A DNA stretch of 64,000 bases from the NCBI GenBank assembly GCA_964343835.1, contig CAYFKR010000006.1, positions 124,001-188,000 on the forward strand, given 5' to 3'. The notes under the pieces were generated by a model. That model was not told where the DNA came from. It worked only from the letters and a program-made list of their open reading frames with translations, and searched no databases. The stretch is from CALEMW01 sp964343835. GTDB lineage: Bacteria; Krumholzibacteriota; Krumholzibacteriia; LZORAL124-64-63. Shown here piece by piece: positions 24,170 to 33,825 of the stretch (position 1 is the stretch's first letter; every line of letters begins with the position of its first letter). The translations under genes were made by a program, and so were the position numbers.

Positions 24170-26418
24170 GCCGCCGGCTCCCGGCCGTTGCTCCGCTCAC
24201 GCTGCCCCGGGTAGGCGATCCTGGCGTGGTGGATGCTCGTGAGCAGCGGGATGAAGGCCTCGCGGATGTCGGCCAGGTCGCGCAGGGTCAGCCCGCACTG
24301 GTCCAGCTCCCCGCTGAGCATGCGGTCGTCGAAGATCTGCTTCACCATCTCGCGGATCCGGCCGGGCGTGGGCTTGGACAGCGAGCGGGTGGCGGCCTCG
24401 GCCGCGTCGGCCAGCATCATGATGGCGGTCTCGCGGCTGCGGGGCTTGGGGCCGGGGTAGCGGAAGTCGTCCACCTTGACGGTCTCGTTGCCGCCGCTCT
24501 CGAGGGCCTTGTGGTAGAAGAACTTCATCACGTTGGTGCCGTGGTGTTCCGGGATGAAGTCGATCACCGTCTCAGGCAGCCGCCACTTGCGCCCCAGCTC
24601 GATGCCCTCCTTCACGTGGGCCGCCACGATCAGGGCGCTCATGCTGGGGGACAGTTCGTCGTGCTTGTTGCGACCGCCTCCCTGGTTTTCCACGAAGTAC
24701 TCGGGCTTGGTCATCTTGCCGATGTCGTGGAACAGGGCTCCCACCCGCGTCAGCAGCGAGTTGGCCCCGATGGCCCTTGCCGCGTGTTCCGCGAGCTGCC
24801 CCACCACTTGGCTGTGGTGGAAGGTGCCCTGGCATTCCAGGGCCATCTTCTTGAGCAGAGGATGGTTCAGGTCCGAGAGCTCCAGCAGGGTCAGGTCGCT
24901 GGACACGCCCACCAGCGGTTCGACGATGGGCAGCAGGAACAGGGCCAGCGCCACCGACGCCACCGGCGTCAGGCTCGCCACCAGGAACCGGTGCCAGATC
25001 CTGGCGTCCAGTTCGCCCGACGACAGGTCCAGCAGCGCCACAAGCAGCACGCCCAGCCCCGCCAGCACGGCGATGGCCTGGTAGAACTGGTCGCGCTGGC
25101 GGATGCGGCGCACCAGGGTCACCGATGCGAGTCCGAGCACCAGCCACGCCACCACCGACAGGGCCGTGGCCTCGTCCGAGAAGGCCAGCAGGGCCGACGC
25201 CAGCACCACCGCAGGGTAGCCGGCCCGGTCCCGGTACAGGGCCGTGACCAGCACGCCCAGCCAGGTGATCGGCACCGCGAAGGTTCCCAGCGAGGGACGC
25301 GTCAGGGCGAACCCGGCTCCCAGCAGGAACAGGGCGAACAGGAGGGTCAGGCTGGTCAGCCGACGCGGGTCGGTCAGCAGCTCCCGATCGTGGAGCCGCA
25401 GCACCCAGCCGAAGAGCAGCAGCAGTCCCGCCACCAGGATCACGCGGGCAGCCTGGCGCCCGAAGGGATCGTCGCCGCGCTCCACGTTGCCCCGGGCCAC
25501 GAGCAGGGCGTGCAGGGTGTCCAGGGCCAGCGCCTCCAGCTCGGTCACGCGCTCGCCGCGATCCACGATGCGTTCCCCGGTCAGGTATTCATGGGAGACG
25601 GGAACGGCCTGTCGGGCGGCCAGGCGGCGGGCTCGGGTCTGCTCCGCGCTGTAGACGAGATTCGCCGCCAGCAGCGGCCGCAGCAGACGGGCTCCCCAGG
25701 CGGCGGTCTCGCGATCATGGCCGCGATCCTCCAGCTCCGCCAGGACGGTCTCCTCCACCAGCGACTGCTGCACGAGGCGGTCCAGGTCCACCGTCGATTC
25801 GCTGCCGCCGTCCTGGATGCGCACCTTCCGGTAGTTGCCGGGGGGCAGTTCGTCCACGACTCCCTGCTCCAGGACCGACAGCGCCACCTCGTCCGCGTCG
25901 TGGAAGAAGCGGGTGGTGTCGGGCAGGGCGTCGAGCCGCTCCAGGTCCTGCATGCCGAGCTCGGGATGACGAAGCGCCAGCACGCCGATGCGCTCGGCCC
26001 CGGACATGGCGGCCAGGCCCCGCGTCTCGTCGTGGAGGGCGGCCAGCAGCCCCAGCCGTTCGCGCAGCAGCCGATCCTGACCGGGCAGGCGCTCCACCAC
26101 GGGGGGCTCGACCAGCACCCGCTGGAGCTGGCGCATCTCGATGTCCTGTTCCAGCAAGGGTGCGGTGAAATCGAAGGGCGCGCGGACCTCCGCACCGGCG
26201 ATCTCACCCACGCCCGGCAGGTCCGACGCCAGCCGCGGATGGGCGGGCAGCAGCACGGCATGCAGCACCGTCAGCAGCACCAGCCCGCCCAGGGGCCAGG
26301 CGATGACCCGCCAGTCGGGCTGCCCGGCCGGCCGGTCCTTCTTCGACGGCCGCTGTCCGGGAGACCGCACGGCCTCGATGGGCCGCCTCAGCCAGCCGAT
26401 GGGATCCCACCACTTCAT
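24166..26418 (-). CDS. 7TM-HD domain protein, PgpH-type cyclic-di-AMP phosphodiesterase
   Basis: About 750 aa. One N-terminal membrane helix precedes a large extracytoplasmic domain (7TMR-HDED type, about residues 60-330), then a block of membrane helices (about 330-515) and a cytoplasmic HD domain with FHHSQ (His534) and FHDIGK (His564, Asp565), plus FIPEHHGT. This is the layout of PgpH, which hydrolyses c-di-AMP to pApA. Biochemical activity is inferred from the family. Start ATG at 26418 overlaps the phoH stop by 4 nt; a longer opening in this frame is only phoH shadow. The ybbR gene further upstream in the operon encodes a regulator family normally tied to the c-di-AMP cyclase CdaA, which is not in the window. 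Confidence 0.92.
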   Translation of the reverse strand: MKWWDPIGWLRRPIEAVRSPGQRPSKKDRPAGQPDWRVIAWPLGGLVLLTVLHAVLLPAHPRLASDLPGVGEIAGAEVRAPFDFTAPLLEQDIEMRQLQRVLVEPPVVERLPGQDRLLRERLGLLAALHDETRGLAAMSGAERIGVLALRHPELGMQDLERLDALPDTTRFFHDADEVALSVLEQGVVDELPPGNYRKVRIQDGGSESTVDLDRLVQQSLVEETVLAELEDRGHDRETAAWGARLLRPLLAANLVYSAEQTRARRLAARQAVPVSHEYLTGERIVDRGERVTELEALALDTLHALLVARGNVERGDDPFGRQAARVILVAGLLLLFGWVLRLHDRELLTDPRRLTSLTLLFALFLLGAGFALTRPSLGTFAVPITWLGVLVTALYRDRAGYPAVVLASALLAFSDEATALSVVAWLVLGLASVTLVRRIRQRDQFYQAIAVLAGLGVLLVALLDLSSGELDARIWHRFLVASLTPVASVALALFLLPIVEPLVGVSSDLTLLELSDLNHPLLKKMALECQGTFHHSQVVGQLAEHAARAIGANSLLTRVGALFHDIGKMTKPEYFVENQGGGRNKHDELSPSMSALIVAAHVKEGIELGRKWRLPETVIDFIPEHHGTNVMKFFYHKALESGGNETVKVDDFRYPGPKPRSRETAIMMLADAAEAATRSLSKPTPGRIREMVKQIFDDRMLSGELDQCGLTLRDLADIREAFIPLLTSIHHARIAYPGQRERSNGREPAA

Positions 26419-27434
26419 GCCGGACCCTCCCCGTTGGCTCCACCTTCCCCCTCGCACTCGGCGAAGGCCGCGATGATGCGCCGCACCAGCGGATGCCGCA
26501 CGACGTCGCGCTCGATGAGCTCCACGAACGCCACGCCCTCGGTGTCCTTCAGGATCTCCCGCGCCCCCACCAGGCCGGAACGACGGTCGCCGTCGAGGTC
26601 GATCTGGGTCACGTCGCCGGTGATCACGGCCTTGCTCTGGTGGCCCAGGCGCGTCAGGAACATCTTCATCTGGCCCAGGGTCGTGTTCTGGGCCTCGTCC
26701 AGGATCACGAAGGCGTGGTTCAGGGTCCGGCCGCGCATGTACGCCAGGGGCGCGGCCTCGATCACGCCGCTGGTCATGTACCGCTGGATCCGGCTCGCGC
26801 CGATGGTGTCGCTCAGGGCGTCGTAGAGGGGGCGCAGGTAGGGGTCGATCTTCTCCTGGAGGTCTCCGGGCAGGAACCCGAGCTGCTCGCCCGCCTCCAC
26901 CGCCGGCCGCACCAGGATCACGCGCTCCACGAGTCCGCGCCGCAGGTAGTCCATGGCCATGACCACGGCCAGGTATGTCTTGCCCGTGCCGGCAGGGCCC
27001 ACCGCGAACACCGCATCGTGGGTGCGGATGGCGGCGATGTAGTCCTCCTGGCCGTCGGTCCGGGCCCGGATGGCCTTGCGGTCCTGGGCCGAGTAGTACA
27101 GCGGGGGATCTTCCGCGTTCACCGCCGCCGGCGCAGCATCCCTGTGGGTCTCGGCCTGCTCCAGGGCGTACTCCACGGTCACGGCGTCCAGCACCTTGTC
27201 CCGCTCGAGCAGCCCGATGAGCCGTTCCACCACGCCGGTCATGCGTTCGGCATCGGCCGGTGCACCGCGCAGCACCATCACCCCGCTGCGCACGGTGATG
27301 GTGCCGGAGAAGCGGTCCTGGAGACGGCTCAGGTTGCAGTCGCCTGGGCCGAGCAGGGCGAAATGGTCCAGCCCTTCGAGATCGATGCGGATCTCGTTGC
27401 GCGCGGGACGCTGCACCCTGGACGACCCGGTCAT
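26415..27434 (-). CDS. phoH: PhoH family ATPase
   Basis: A 339-aa cytoplasmic P-loop ATPase of the PhoH-like (PhoL) type, associated with RNA metabolism and commonly placed beside ybeY. It has an N-terminal KH-like/PhoH N region, Walker A GPAGTGKT (residues 146-153), the following VRPAVEAGEQLGFLPGDL, Walker B FVILDEAQNTT, and the sensor region ITGDVTQIDL. Length is normal. The ATG overlaps the aspS stop by 4 nt and its own stop overlaps the next gene, so it is translationally coupled on both sides. Exact cellular substrate is unknown. Confidence 0.94.
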   Translation of the reverse strand: MTGSSRVQRPARNEIRIDLEGLDHFALLGPGDCNLSRLQDRFSGTITVRSGVMVLRGAPADAERMTGVVERLIGLLERDKVLDAVTVEYALEQAETHRDAAPAAVNAEDPPLYYSAQDRKAIRARTDGQEDYIAAIRTHDAVFAVGPAGTGKTYLAVVMAMDYLRRGLVERVILVRPAVEAGEQLGFLPGDLQEKIDPYLRPLYDALSDTIGASRIQRYMTSGVIEAAPLAYMRGRTLNHAFVILDEAQNTTLGQMKMFLTRLGHQSKAVITGDVTQIDLDGDRRSGLVGAREILKDTEGVAFVELIERDVVRHPLVRRIIAAFAECEGEGGANGEGPA

Positions 27435-29200
27435 GACTCCTCAGCCTCCTCCACCAGGGCAAGCCGCAGCTCCTCGAGCTGGGCCCCGTCGATGGGACCC
27501 GGCGACCTGTCCAGGGGCGACGCCGCCATGTGCGTCTTGGGGAACGCGATCACGTCGCGCAGGGACGGGCTGCCGGTCATCAGCATCACCACGCGGTCCA
27601 GACCCAGGGCGATGCCGCCGTGGGGCGGAGCGCCGTACTCGAGGGCCTCCAGGAAGAAGCCGAACTTGGAGTCGGCCTCCTCGGCGTCCATGCCCACGAT
27701 CCGGAAGATGGTCTCCTGGATGTCACGACGGTGCACACGGATGCTGCCCGACCCCAGCTCCACGCCGTTGCACACCAGGTCGTAGAGCTGACCGTGGCAC
27801 GCCCCGGGGTCCGACTCGAGCCGGGGCAGGCTCTCGTCGTCGGGCATGGTGAACATGTGGTGGCAGGCGGTCCAGGAGCCGTCGTCGTTCTGCTCGAAGA
27901 GCGGAAAGCTGCGCACCCAGGCGAAAGCCCAGGCGCCCTCGGGGATCCAGTCCTCCTGCTCGGCGAGCTTCAGGCGGACCTGGCCCAGCGGCTCGAGCAC
28001 CGCGCCCGCGGCCCCGGCGCCGAAGAGCAGCAGGTCGCCCTCGCGGCAACCGGTGCGCTCGCGGAGGGCGTCCTTGAAGCCGTCGGAGAAGAACTTGCTC
28101 ACGCCGGCGTCCAGGCCGTCGGCGGTGACCTTGGCGAAGGCCAGCCCGCCTGCGCCGTGACGCTTGGCCAGGTCCTCGAGCTCCGAGACCTGCTTGCGCG
28201 AGTAGCCCGCACAACCGGACGCCACCAGGCAGCGCACCATGCCGCCGCCGCCGATGGCGTTCTCGAACACGCCGAAGCCGCATTCCTCGACCAGGTCGCT
28301 CAGCTCGATGATCCGACAGTCGAACCGCAGGTCCGGCTTGTCGGAGCCGTACAGGTTCATGGCGTCGGCGTACGACATGCGCGGGAAGGGAGTCTCCAGC
28401 TCCAGGCCGATGGCGTCGCGGAACATGGTCCCGACCATGCCCTCCACCAGGCCGTAGATCTCCTCCTCGGTCACGAAGCTCATCTCGAGGTCGATCTGCG
28501 TGTGCTCCGGTTGGCGGTCCTTGCGCAGGTCCTCGTCGCGCATGCAGCGCGGCAGCTGGAAGTAGCGGTCCACCCCCGACACCATCAGGATCTGCTTGTA
28601 GAGCTGGGGCGACTGGGGCAGCGCGTAGAACTGGCCCGGGTGCACCCGGCTCGGCACCACGTAGTCGCGGGCGCCTTCCGGCGTGGTGCGGATCAGCAGG
28701 GGCGTCTCGATCTCCAGGAACTCGTTGTCCGAGAGGTAGCGGCGCACCGACTGGGCCGCCCGGTGCCGGATCTCCATGTTGCGGAGCATCTCGGGCCGGC
28801 GCATGTCCACGTACCGGTACTGCAGGCGCATCTCGTCGCTGACCTGGGCGGCCTGCTCGAGCTGGAAGGGCAGCGGCTTGCAGCCGTTGAGGATCTCGAT
28901 ATCCGAGGCCTCCACCTCCACCGCACCGGTGGCCATGGCCTCGTTGACCATGCCCTCGGGCCGCGGACGCACGCGACCGCGCACGGCGATCACGGATTCC
29001 AGCTTCACTTCACCGGACCGCGCCGCGAGGTCGCCGCTCTCGAACACGACCTGCAGCACGCCGGACCGGTCGCGCAGGTCGATGAAGGTGACGCCGCCCA
29101 TATCGCGGATCTTGGCGGCCCAGCCCGCGACGCGGACCTCCTCGCCGACCATGGCCGCGGTGACCGTACCGCAGCGGTGCGTCCTGATCTTGCTACTCAC
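27431..29200 (-). CDS. aspS: Aspartate--tRNA ligase
   Basis: Charges tRNA-Asp. The 589-aa protein has the N-terminal OB anticodon-binding domain (VAGWAAKIRDMGGVTFIDLRD), class II motifs (RYVDMRRPEMLRN; YKQILMVSGVDRYFQ; ARCMRDED-like FQLPRCMRDEDLRKDRQPEH) and the bacterial GAD insertion, ending with GLDRVVMLMTGSPSLRDVIA. It starts at GTG 29200 with GGAGG 9 nt upstream. The first codons overlap the hisS 3' end by 8 nt. Whether it also misacylates tRNA-Asn (non-discriminating type) cannot be judged here. Confidence 0.96.
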   Translation of the reverse strand: MSSKIRTHRCGTVTAAMVGEEVRVAGWAAKIRDMGGVTFIDLRDRSGVLQVVFESGDLAARSGEVKLESVIAVRGRVRPRPEGMVNEAMATGAVEVEASDIEILNGCKPLPFQLEQAAQVSDEMRLQYRYVDMRRPEMLRNMEIRHRAAQSVRRYLSDNEFLEIETPLLIRTTPEGARDYVVPSRVHPGQFYALPQSPQLYKQILMVSGVDRYFQLPRCMRDEDLRKDRQPEHTQIDLEMSFVTEEEIYGLVEGMVGTMFRDAIGLELETPFPRMSYADAMNLYGSDKPDLRFDCRIIELSDLVEECGFGVFENAIGGGGMVRCLVASGCAGYSRKQVSELEDLAKRHGAGGLAFAKVTADGLDAGVSKFFSDGFKDALRERTGCREGDLLLFGAGAAGAVLEPLGQVRLKLAEQEDWIPEGAWAFAWVRSFPLFEQNDDGSWTACHHMFTMPDDESLPRLESDPGACHGQLYDLVCNGVELGSGSIRVHRRDIQETIFRIVGMDAEEADSKFGFFLEALEYGAPPHGGIALGLDRVVMLMTGSPSLRDVIAFPKTHMAASPLDRSPGPIDGAQLEELRLALVEEAEES

Positions 29201-30470
29201 TGTCGAGGACCTCCCTCACGGCGGACAGCACCTTGTCGCGCTCCACCGCTTCCTGGTGACCGGTTGCGAGAATCTTGAGCTGGAACTGATCGGTGGACAC
29301 CTCGTCGGCGCCGGCCAGCAGCACGACCCGCGCTCCCCGCAGGTTGGCCGACTTCATCTGGGCCTTGGCGCCGCGGCCGGTGGTGTCGACCTCCACGCGG
29401 CACACGCCGCGCAGAAGGTCCGAGTTGGCCAGGGCATAGCGCTGGGCCGCCGCGTCCAGGCAGACCATGTAGACGTCCACCGCCGACTGGCTGCTGCGCT
29501 GCGGATCCACCGCGTCGGGGTAGAGGTGGCGGATGGCCCGTTCGACACCCATGGAGAACCCGACGGCCGGGGTCTCCGGCCCGCCGCATTGCCCCACGAG
29601 CCCGTCGTAGCGGCCGCCCCCGCACAGGGCGCTCTGCCGCAGGTCCTGGCGCGCCGAGATCTCGAAGGTGGTCCGCGTGTAGTAATCCAGACCACGCACG
29701 AGGGCGGGGTCGTTCTCGTAGTCCACGCCCAGATCCCCGAGAGCCGCACACACGGTCTCGTGGTGAACGCGGCAGGTGTCGCAGACCGCCTCGCTGATGG
29801 GCTCGAAGGCCGACATCAGCTCGCGGCACGACTCCTCCTTGCAGTCGAAGAGCCGCAGCGGGTTGGTCTCCATGCGTCCCTGGCAGGTGCGGCAGAAGCT
29901 GTCGGCCCGCCCCATCGCCCACTCGCGCAGACGGGACACGTAGCCGGGCCGGCATTCCGGGCAGCCGATGGTGTTGACCTGCACCTTGAGCCCCTCCGCA
30001 TCCACGGCCTCGAACAGGGCCACGGCGGCGCGGATCACCTCGGCGTCCAGCACGGGGCTGTCCGACCCGATGGCCTCCACGCCCACCTGGTGGAACTGGC
30101 GATACCGGCCGGCCTGGGGCCGGTCGTAGCGGAACATGGGCCCCATGTAATAGAACTTGAGGGTGCCCGGCTGGCGCGTCAGGCCGTTCTCCAGATAGGC
30201 GCGCACCACCGACGCCGTGGCCTCGGGCCGCAGGGTCAGGCTCTCGCCGCCCTTGGTCTCGAAGGTGTACATCTCCTTGTCGACGATGTCGGTCCCCTCA
30301 CCCACCGAGCGGATGAACAGGTCCGTCGACTCGATGATCGGGGTGCGGATCTCGCCGAACCCGAACCGCTCGAGCACGGTCCGCCAGCGGTCCTCGCACC
30401 AGCGCCAGCGCTCCATGTCTTCCAGCAGCACGTCCCTCGTCCCCTTGGGACGGCGGTAACGGATGTCCAT
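29193..30470 (-). CDS. hisS: Histidine--tRNA ligase
   Basis: Class II synthetase charging tRNA-His. The 425-aa protein shows YRRPKGTRDVLLEDMERWRW, motif 2 (FYYMGPMFRYDRPQAGRYRQ), the histidine-specific LVRGLDYYTRTTFEI and GGGRYDGLVGQCGG, and the C-terminal anticodon-binding domain. It starts with ATG at 30470 behind GGAG. It is 37 nt after ybbR and overlaps aspS by 8 nt, a common hisS-aspS order. Confidence 0.97.
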   Translation of the reverse strand: MDIRYRRPKGTRDVLLEDMERWRWCEDRWRTVLERFGFGEIRTPIIESTDLFIRSVGEGTDIVDKEMYTFETKGGESLTLRPEATASVVRAYLENGLTRQPGTLKFYYMGPMFRYDRPQAGRYRQFHQVGVEAIGSDSPVLDAEVIRAAVALFEAVDAEGLKVQVNTIGCPECRPGYVSRLREWAMGRADSFCRTCQGRMETNPLRLFDCKEESCRELMSAFEPISEAVCDTCRVHHETVCAALGDLGVDYENDPALVRGLDYYTRTTFEISARQDLRQSALCGGGRYDGLVGQCGGPETPAVGFSMGVERAIRHLYPDAVDPQRSSQSAVDVYMVCLDAAAQRYALANSDLLRGVCRVEVDTTGRGAKAQMKSANLRGARVVLLAGADEVSTDQFQLKILATGHQEAVERDKVLSAVREVLDSE

Positions 30471-30507
30471 CGTCTCTCCAGTCGTCGGCGCCCCTCGGGG
30501 GCGACCG

Positions 30508-31449
30508 TCAGGGTGCTTGTTCGAGTTCCGTCCGCCCGGCTCCGCCGATGACCACCAGCACCCGGGCAGGTTCCAGCGACACCAGCGACAGGTGCTCGGG
30601 CAGCAGCACGTCGGGTTCGAGGGTATGGGTGCCGGTCCCGAGGCCGCTCAGGGCGACCGTCAGGGAGACCGACGACATGGGCAGCTCCTCCACCTCGCCC
30701 CGGGGACCGACCACGGCCACGCTGGCCACGGGCGGGAAGATCTCCACCGTCGGCTGCCCCTGATCCACCAGAGGCACCACCGGAACGTGTTCGAAGGTAC
30801 GAGCCACCGCCTCGGCGCTGCGATAGGCGATGCGGATCCGCATGGGATCGACGCTCAGGCCCTCTCCGGGAGACACCAGCGCCCGCTCCACGTCCTGGCT
30901 GCCCCGGATCCTCGACAGGTCGAAGGGCTCCGTCGCCACCGGTTCGTCCAGGGGCTCCAGCCGGGCCGCCGGCCCCGTCACGTCCACGCTGTCGGGCTCC
31001 GCCCGGACGGCCCCCAGCAGGATCCGTCCGTCGGGCACGGCACCCACCGTCGCGATCCGGACCGGCAGCCGCCGGGTCACGATGCGGTCCAGGACCAGGG
31101 AAAGCCGCACCGGCGGATGGACGCCGACGTCGGTCAGGGTCGACTCCACGTCGTTCACCGTCACGTCGCGCTGCCAGAGGGCGCCGGGACGGACCTCCGA
31201 GAGGTCCACCTCCACGCGCCCGAGCCCACGCCCCAGGAACTGGTTCGTGAAGAACTGCCACTTGCTGCCGGTGGCCCGCACGCGGACCGACTCCGGCCAG
31301 TGGTTGCCGGCCAAGGTGGTGCCCGCCGGCAGGCCGGTCAACGACAGAGGCAACTCGACCTCGCGCGTCAGCATGCGGCTCGAGGCCACCTGGATCCAGA
31401 TGACCACGGCCGCCAGCACGCAGAAGATCTTCATGGCGTGACGATTCAC
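30508..31449 (-). CDS. YbbR-like (CdaR family) protein
   Basis: A 313-aa membrane-anchored protein: one N-terminal helix (IFCVLAAVVIWIQVASSR), then repeated beta-rich YbbR domains (for example VRVRATGSKWQF, PEHLSLVSLEPARVLVVI). In Firmicutes YbbR/CdaR binds and controls the diadenylate cyclase CdaA; here no cdaA is visible between 16 and 34 kb, though a PgpH-like hydrolase is encoded in the same operon. I use GTG at 31449 (GAGG 7 nt upstream); an ATG five codons later is the alternative. It follows the amidase gene by 31 nt. Confidence 0.82.
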   Translation of the reverse strand: MNRHAMKIFCVLAAVVIWIQVASSRMLTREVELPLSLTGLPAGTTLAGNHWPESVRVRATGSKWQFFTNQFLGRGLGRVEVDLSEVRPGALWQRDVTVNDVESTLTDVGVHPPVRLSLVLDRIVTRRLPVRIATVGAVPDGRILLGAVRAEPDSVDVTGPAARLEPLDEPVATEPFDLSRIRGSQDVERALVSPGEGLSVDPMRIRIAYRSAEAVARTFEHVPVVPLVDQGQPTVEIFPPVASVAVVGPRGEVEELPMSSVSLTVALSGLGTGTHTLEPDVLLPEHLSLVSLEPARVLVVIGGAGRTELEQAP

Positions 31450-31480
31450 GGCGTCGCCTCGGTTCCGCCCGGTCGGCGGA

Positions 31481-32773
31481 TCAGGGAAGGGTGAGCGTCT
31501 GCCCCACGCGCAGACGGTCGTCGGACAGTTCGTTGTGTCGGCGGATCTCGTCCACCGACGTGCTGTAGCGTCGGGCCAGCGCCCAGAGGGTATCCCCCCG
31601 GCGGACCCGGTATCGGGTGGACCAGCCGGGTTCCTCCCACAGGGGCGGATCCCGGTCGTCCAGATAGGCGAAAATCCCCTCGGCCAGGATCGCGGCGAGG
31701 CGGTCCTGCCCGGAACGCGTCGCCAGCAGGTCCCGGTCGCCGGGATTGGACAGGTACGCCGTCTCCACCAGGGCAGACGGCATGGCCAGGGTCTGCAGCA
31801 CCCGGAACACGTCCTGACGCACCCCGCGGGCCTTCACCTCGCCGGAACGGCGCGCCGCCCCGAGGATCCGGTCGGCGAGCCGGTTGCTGCCGGTCAAGAC
31901 CGAACTGGAGCGCAGATCCATCAGGATCTCGAGCACGTTCCCGTCCAGGCGCTCATCGGGCGGCAGTCCCACCAGGTCGGCCGCGTTCTCCCGGTCGGCC
32001 AGCTCCTGGGTCTCCCGGTCGTCGGCCCGCTGGCGCGAGAGGAAATAGACCTCCATGCCCGACAGGGCCGACCGGTCGTTGCTGTTGGCGTGGATGGAGA
32101 CGAAGAGGTCCCCGCCGGCCCGCCGCGCCGTCCCGACCCGATCCGCGAGGGACACGAACCAGTCCCCCTCCCGGGTCAGCACCGCGGAGACGCCATCCCG
32201 GGCCTCCAGTCGCGCCTCGAGGCGCCGGGCGATGCCCAGCACCACGTCCTTCTCCCTCACGCCGTCCCTGACGGCTCCCGGATCCATGCCGCCATGGCCC
32301 GGGTCGATGACTACGACCACGCCCGCGGTGGTGTCGGGGGCCGATGCGGCCGTCGGCGACGGCCGGGACACGTCCACCACGATCCTGTCGGGCCGTCCGT
32401 CGCCGGCACGCAGGGCGAAATGCCGAAACTCGACATCGCCCGCCAGGTCCAGCACCGCCTGCGCCCGTCCCTCCAGGGCATTGCGGCGAACCCTCAGGAC
32501 GAGGTCGTCCGCCACCGCCACCGTCTCCAGCGAACCGAAGGCGGCCCCCGGGATGGTCACGGCGATGCGGGCCGGGTCGTCGACGCGGCGGACCGCATAG
32601 TCGGCCGGCCCGGACAGGTCCAGCACCACACGCGTGTGGTCCGGGGCGGTCCAGTGGCGTACGGACGTGATCCGCACGTCGGCGGCGACCGTCGCCCCCT
32701 CTGCGAGGCAGACGAACACCAACGCCGACAGGATGCGGCGGCCGACGACGATGACGATGTCGCGGGGCCTCAT
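31481..32773 (-). CDS. N-acetylmuramoyl-L-alanine amidase with AMIN and LysM domains
   Basis: A periplasmic cell-wall hydrolase of the AmiC type, cutting the amide bond between MurNAc and the peptide. Order: signal sequence, AMIN domain (RITSVRHWTAPDHTRVVLDL), amidase_3 catalytic domain beginning VVVIDPGHGGMDPGA (zinc His), continuing with LFVSIHANSNDRS and the catalytic-Glu region ALVETAYLSNPGD, and a C-terminal LysM (YRVRRGDTLWALARRY). About 430 aa. I place the start at ATG 32773; upstream in-frame sequence is shadow of the M23 gene. A possible promoter (32820-32848) lies just upstream, making this the likely first gene of the long operon to glyS. Confidence 0.93.
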   Translation of the reverse strand: MRPRDIVIVVGRRILSALVFVCLAEGATVAADVRITSVRHWTAPDHTRVVLDLSGPADYAVRRVDDPARIAVTIPGAAFGSLETVAVADDLVLRVRRNALEGRAQAVLDLAGDVEFRHFALRAGDGRPDRIVVDVSRPSPTAASAPDTTAGVVVVIDPGHGGMDPGAVRDGVREKDVVLGIARRLEARLEARDGVSAVLTREGDWFVSLADRVGTARRAGGDLFVSIHANSNDRSALSGMEVYFLSRQRADDRETQELADRENAADLVGLPPDERLDGNVLEILMDLRSSSVLTGSNRLADRILGAARRSGEVKARGVRQDVFRVLQTLAMPSALVETAYLSNPGDRDLLATRSGQDRLAAILAEGIFAYLDDRDPPLWEEPGWSTRYRVRRGDTLWALARRYSTSVDEIRRHNELSDDRLRVGQTLTLP

Positions 32774-32819
32774 GCCGTGGATGCGCTCCTCTTCCCGGCC
32801 GACGGGGCCGAGCGCACGT

Positions 32820-32848
32820 AAAATACCACAGGGGTTGGGGGTTGCAAA
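32820..32848 (-). promoter_or_regulatory. Possible sigma-70-type promoter of the amidase-to-glyS operon
   Basis: TTTGCA (32848-32843), 17 nt, TATTTT (32825-32820) on the minus strand, four of six matches in each box. It lies in an AT-rich island within the 86-nt gap before the amidase gene, about 45 nt upstream of the start codon. Confidence 0.4.
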
Positions 32849-32859
32849 CAGGAGAACGG

Positions 32860-33780
32860 TCAACGCCTGGCGTAGGAATCCAGGATGTACGGCATGGGGT
32901 TGGTGTGCCGGCCGTCCACCGCCACCTCGTAGTGCAGGTGGGGTGCGGTGGAGCGCCCGGTGTTGCCCGACAGGCCGATCACCTGGCCGCGGGTCACCCG
33001 CTGCCCCTGGGTCACGTGCCACTCGCTCATGTGGGCGTAGGTGGTGGTGATCCGGTTGCCGTGGTCGATGCGGACCATCATGCCCAGGCCGCGGTCGCGC
33101 TTCATGGCGCGGACCACGCCGTCGGCCGTGGCCCGGACGGGCGTGCCCTTGGGCACGGAATAGTCCAGGCCGCGGTGGAAGCGCTTGCGCCCCGTGAAGG
33201 GGTCGTCGCGGTAGCCGTAGGTGGAGCTGAGCCAGCCCGTGTCCACGGGCCTGATGGAGGGCAGTCGTCCCAGGGTGTCGTCCCGGAACGAGAGGGTGTC
33301 GATGAGGGCCCGATAGCCCGCGTGCTGGATCCTGGCCTGGCGCAGCAGGGCGTCCAGGTCGCCGTCCATGGCCACGGCGGGCCGGACGCCGTCGGGCAGC
33401 TCCCGCCCCGTCACCGTCTCGAGCCCCCGGCCGCCCACGCCGGCCTCGCGCACGTTCGGGTCCAGGGGATCGATCCCCATGGCCACCGACACGAATTCCT
33501 GGAGGCGGTACGACTCGACCAGGTTCTCCCGCAGCACGTCGACCTTGTCGCCCAGGTGGGCGATCTCGGCGGTCAGGCGCGAGTTCTCCCGCTGCAGCCG
33601 CGATCCGCCGGGTACCCAGCTCGTCCCCTGGAACAGGCCGAGCACGTAGAACGCGGCCATCAGGACCAGCGCCACCACGGCTCCCCCCGCACCGAACAGC
33701 AGCACGCGCGGCACCCGCAGCTCGCGGGTGGCGGAGTGGTCCTCGGGCAGGTAGAGGAATCTGTAGGTCTTGCGCGACAC
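32860..33780 (-). CDS. M23 family metallopeptidase (membrane-anchored)
   Basis: A 306-aa peptidoglycan endopeptidase or amidase activator. One N-terminal membrane helix (VLLFGAGGAVVALVLMAAFY) is followed by a coiled-coil segment (SRLQRENSRLTAEIAHLGDK) and a C-terminal LytM domain with FHRGLDYSVPKGTPV (first His/Asp) and APHLHYEV (HxH). All visible zinc ligands are kept, so it can be an active enzyme. The start is GTG. A TTGACA/TATCTT promoter (33826-33853) precedes it. With the neighbouring amidase it forms a cell-wall remodelling pair. Confidence 0.92.
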   Translation of the reverse strand: MSRKTYRFLYLPEDHSATRELRVPRVLLFGAGGAVVALVLMAAFYVLGLFQGTSWVPGGSRLQRENSRLTAEIAHLGDKVDVLRENLVESYRLQEFVSVAMGIDPLDPNVREAGVGGRGLETVTGRELPDGVRPAVAMDGDLDALLRQARIQHAGYRALIDTLSFRDDTLGRLPSIRPVDTGWLSSTYGYRDDPFTGRKRFHRGLDYSVPKGTPVRATADGVVRAMKRDRGLGMMVRIDHGNRITTTYAHMSEWHVTQGQRVTRGQVIGLSGNTGRSTAPHLHYEVAVDGRHTNPMPYILDSYARR

Positions 33781-33825
33781 GGTCCCTCGTGGGGTCGGCG
33801 ACAGGGTTTCGGGCGGAAGGGATCC

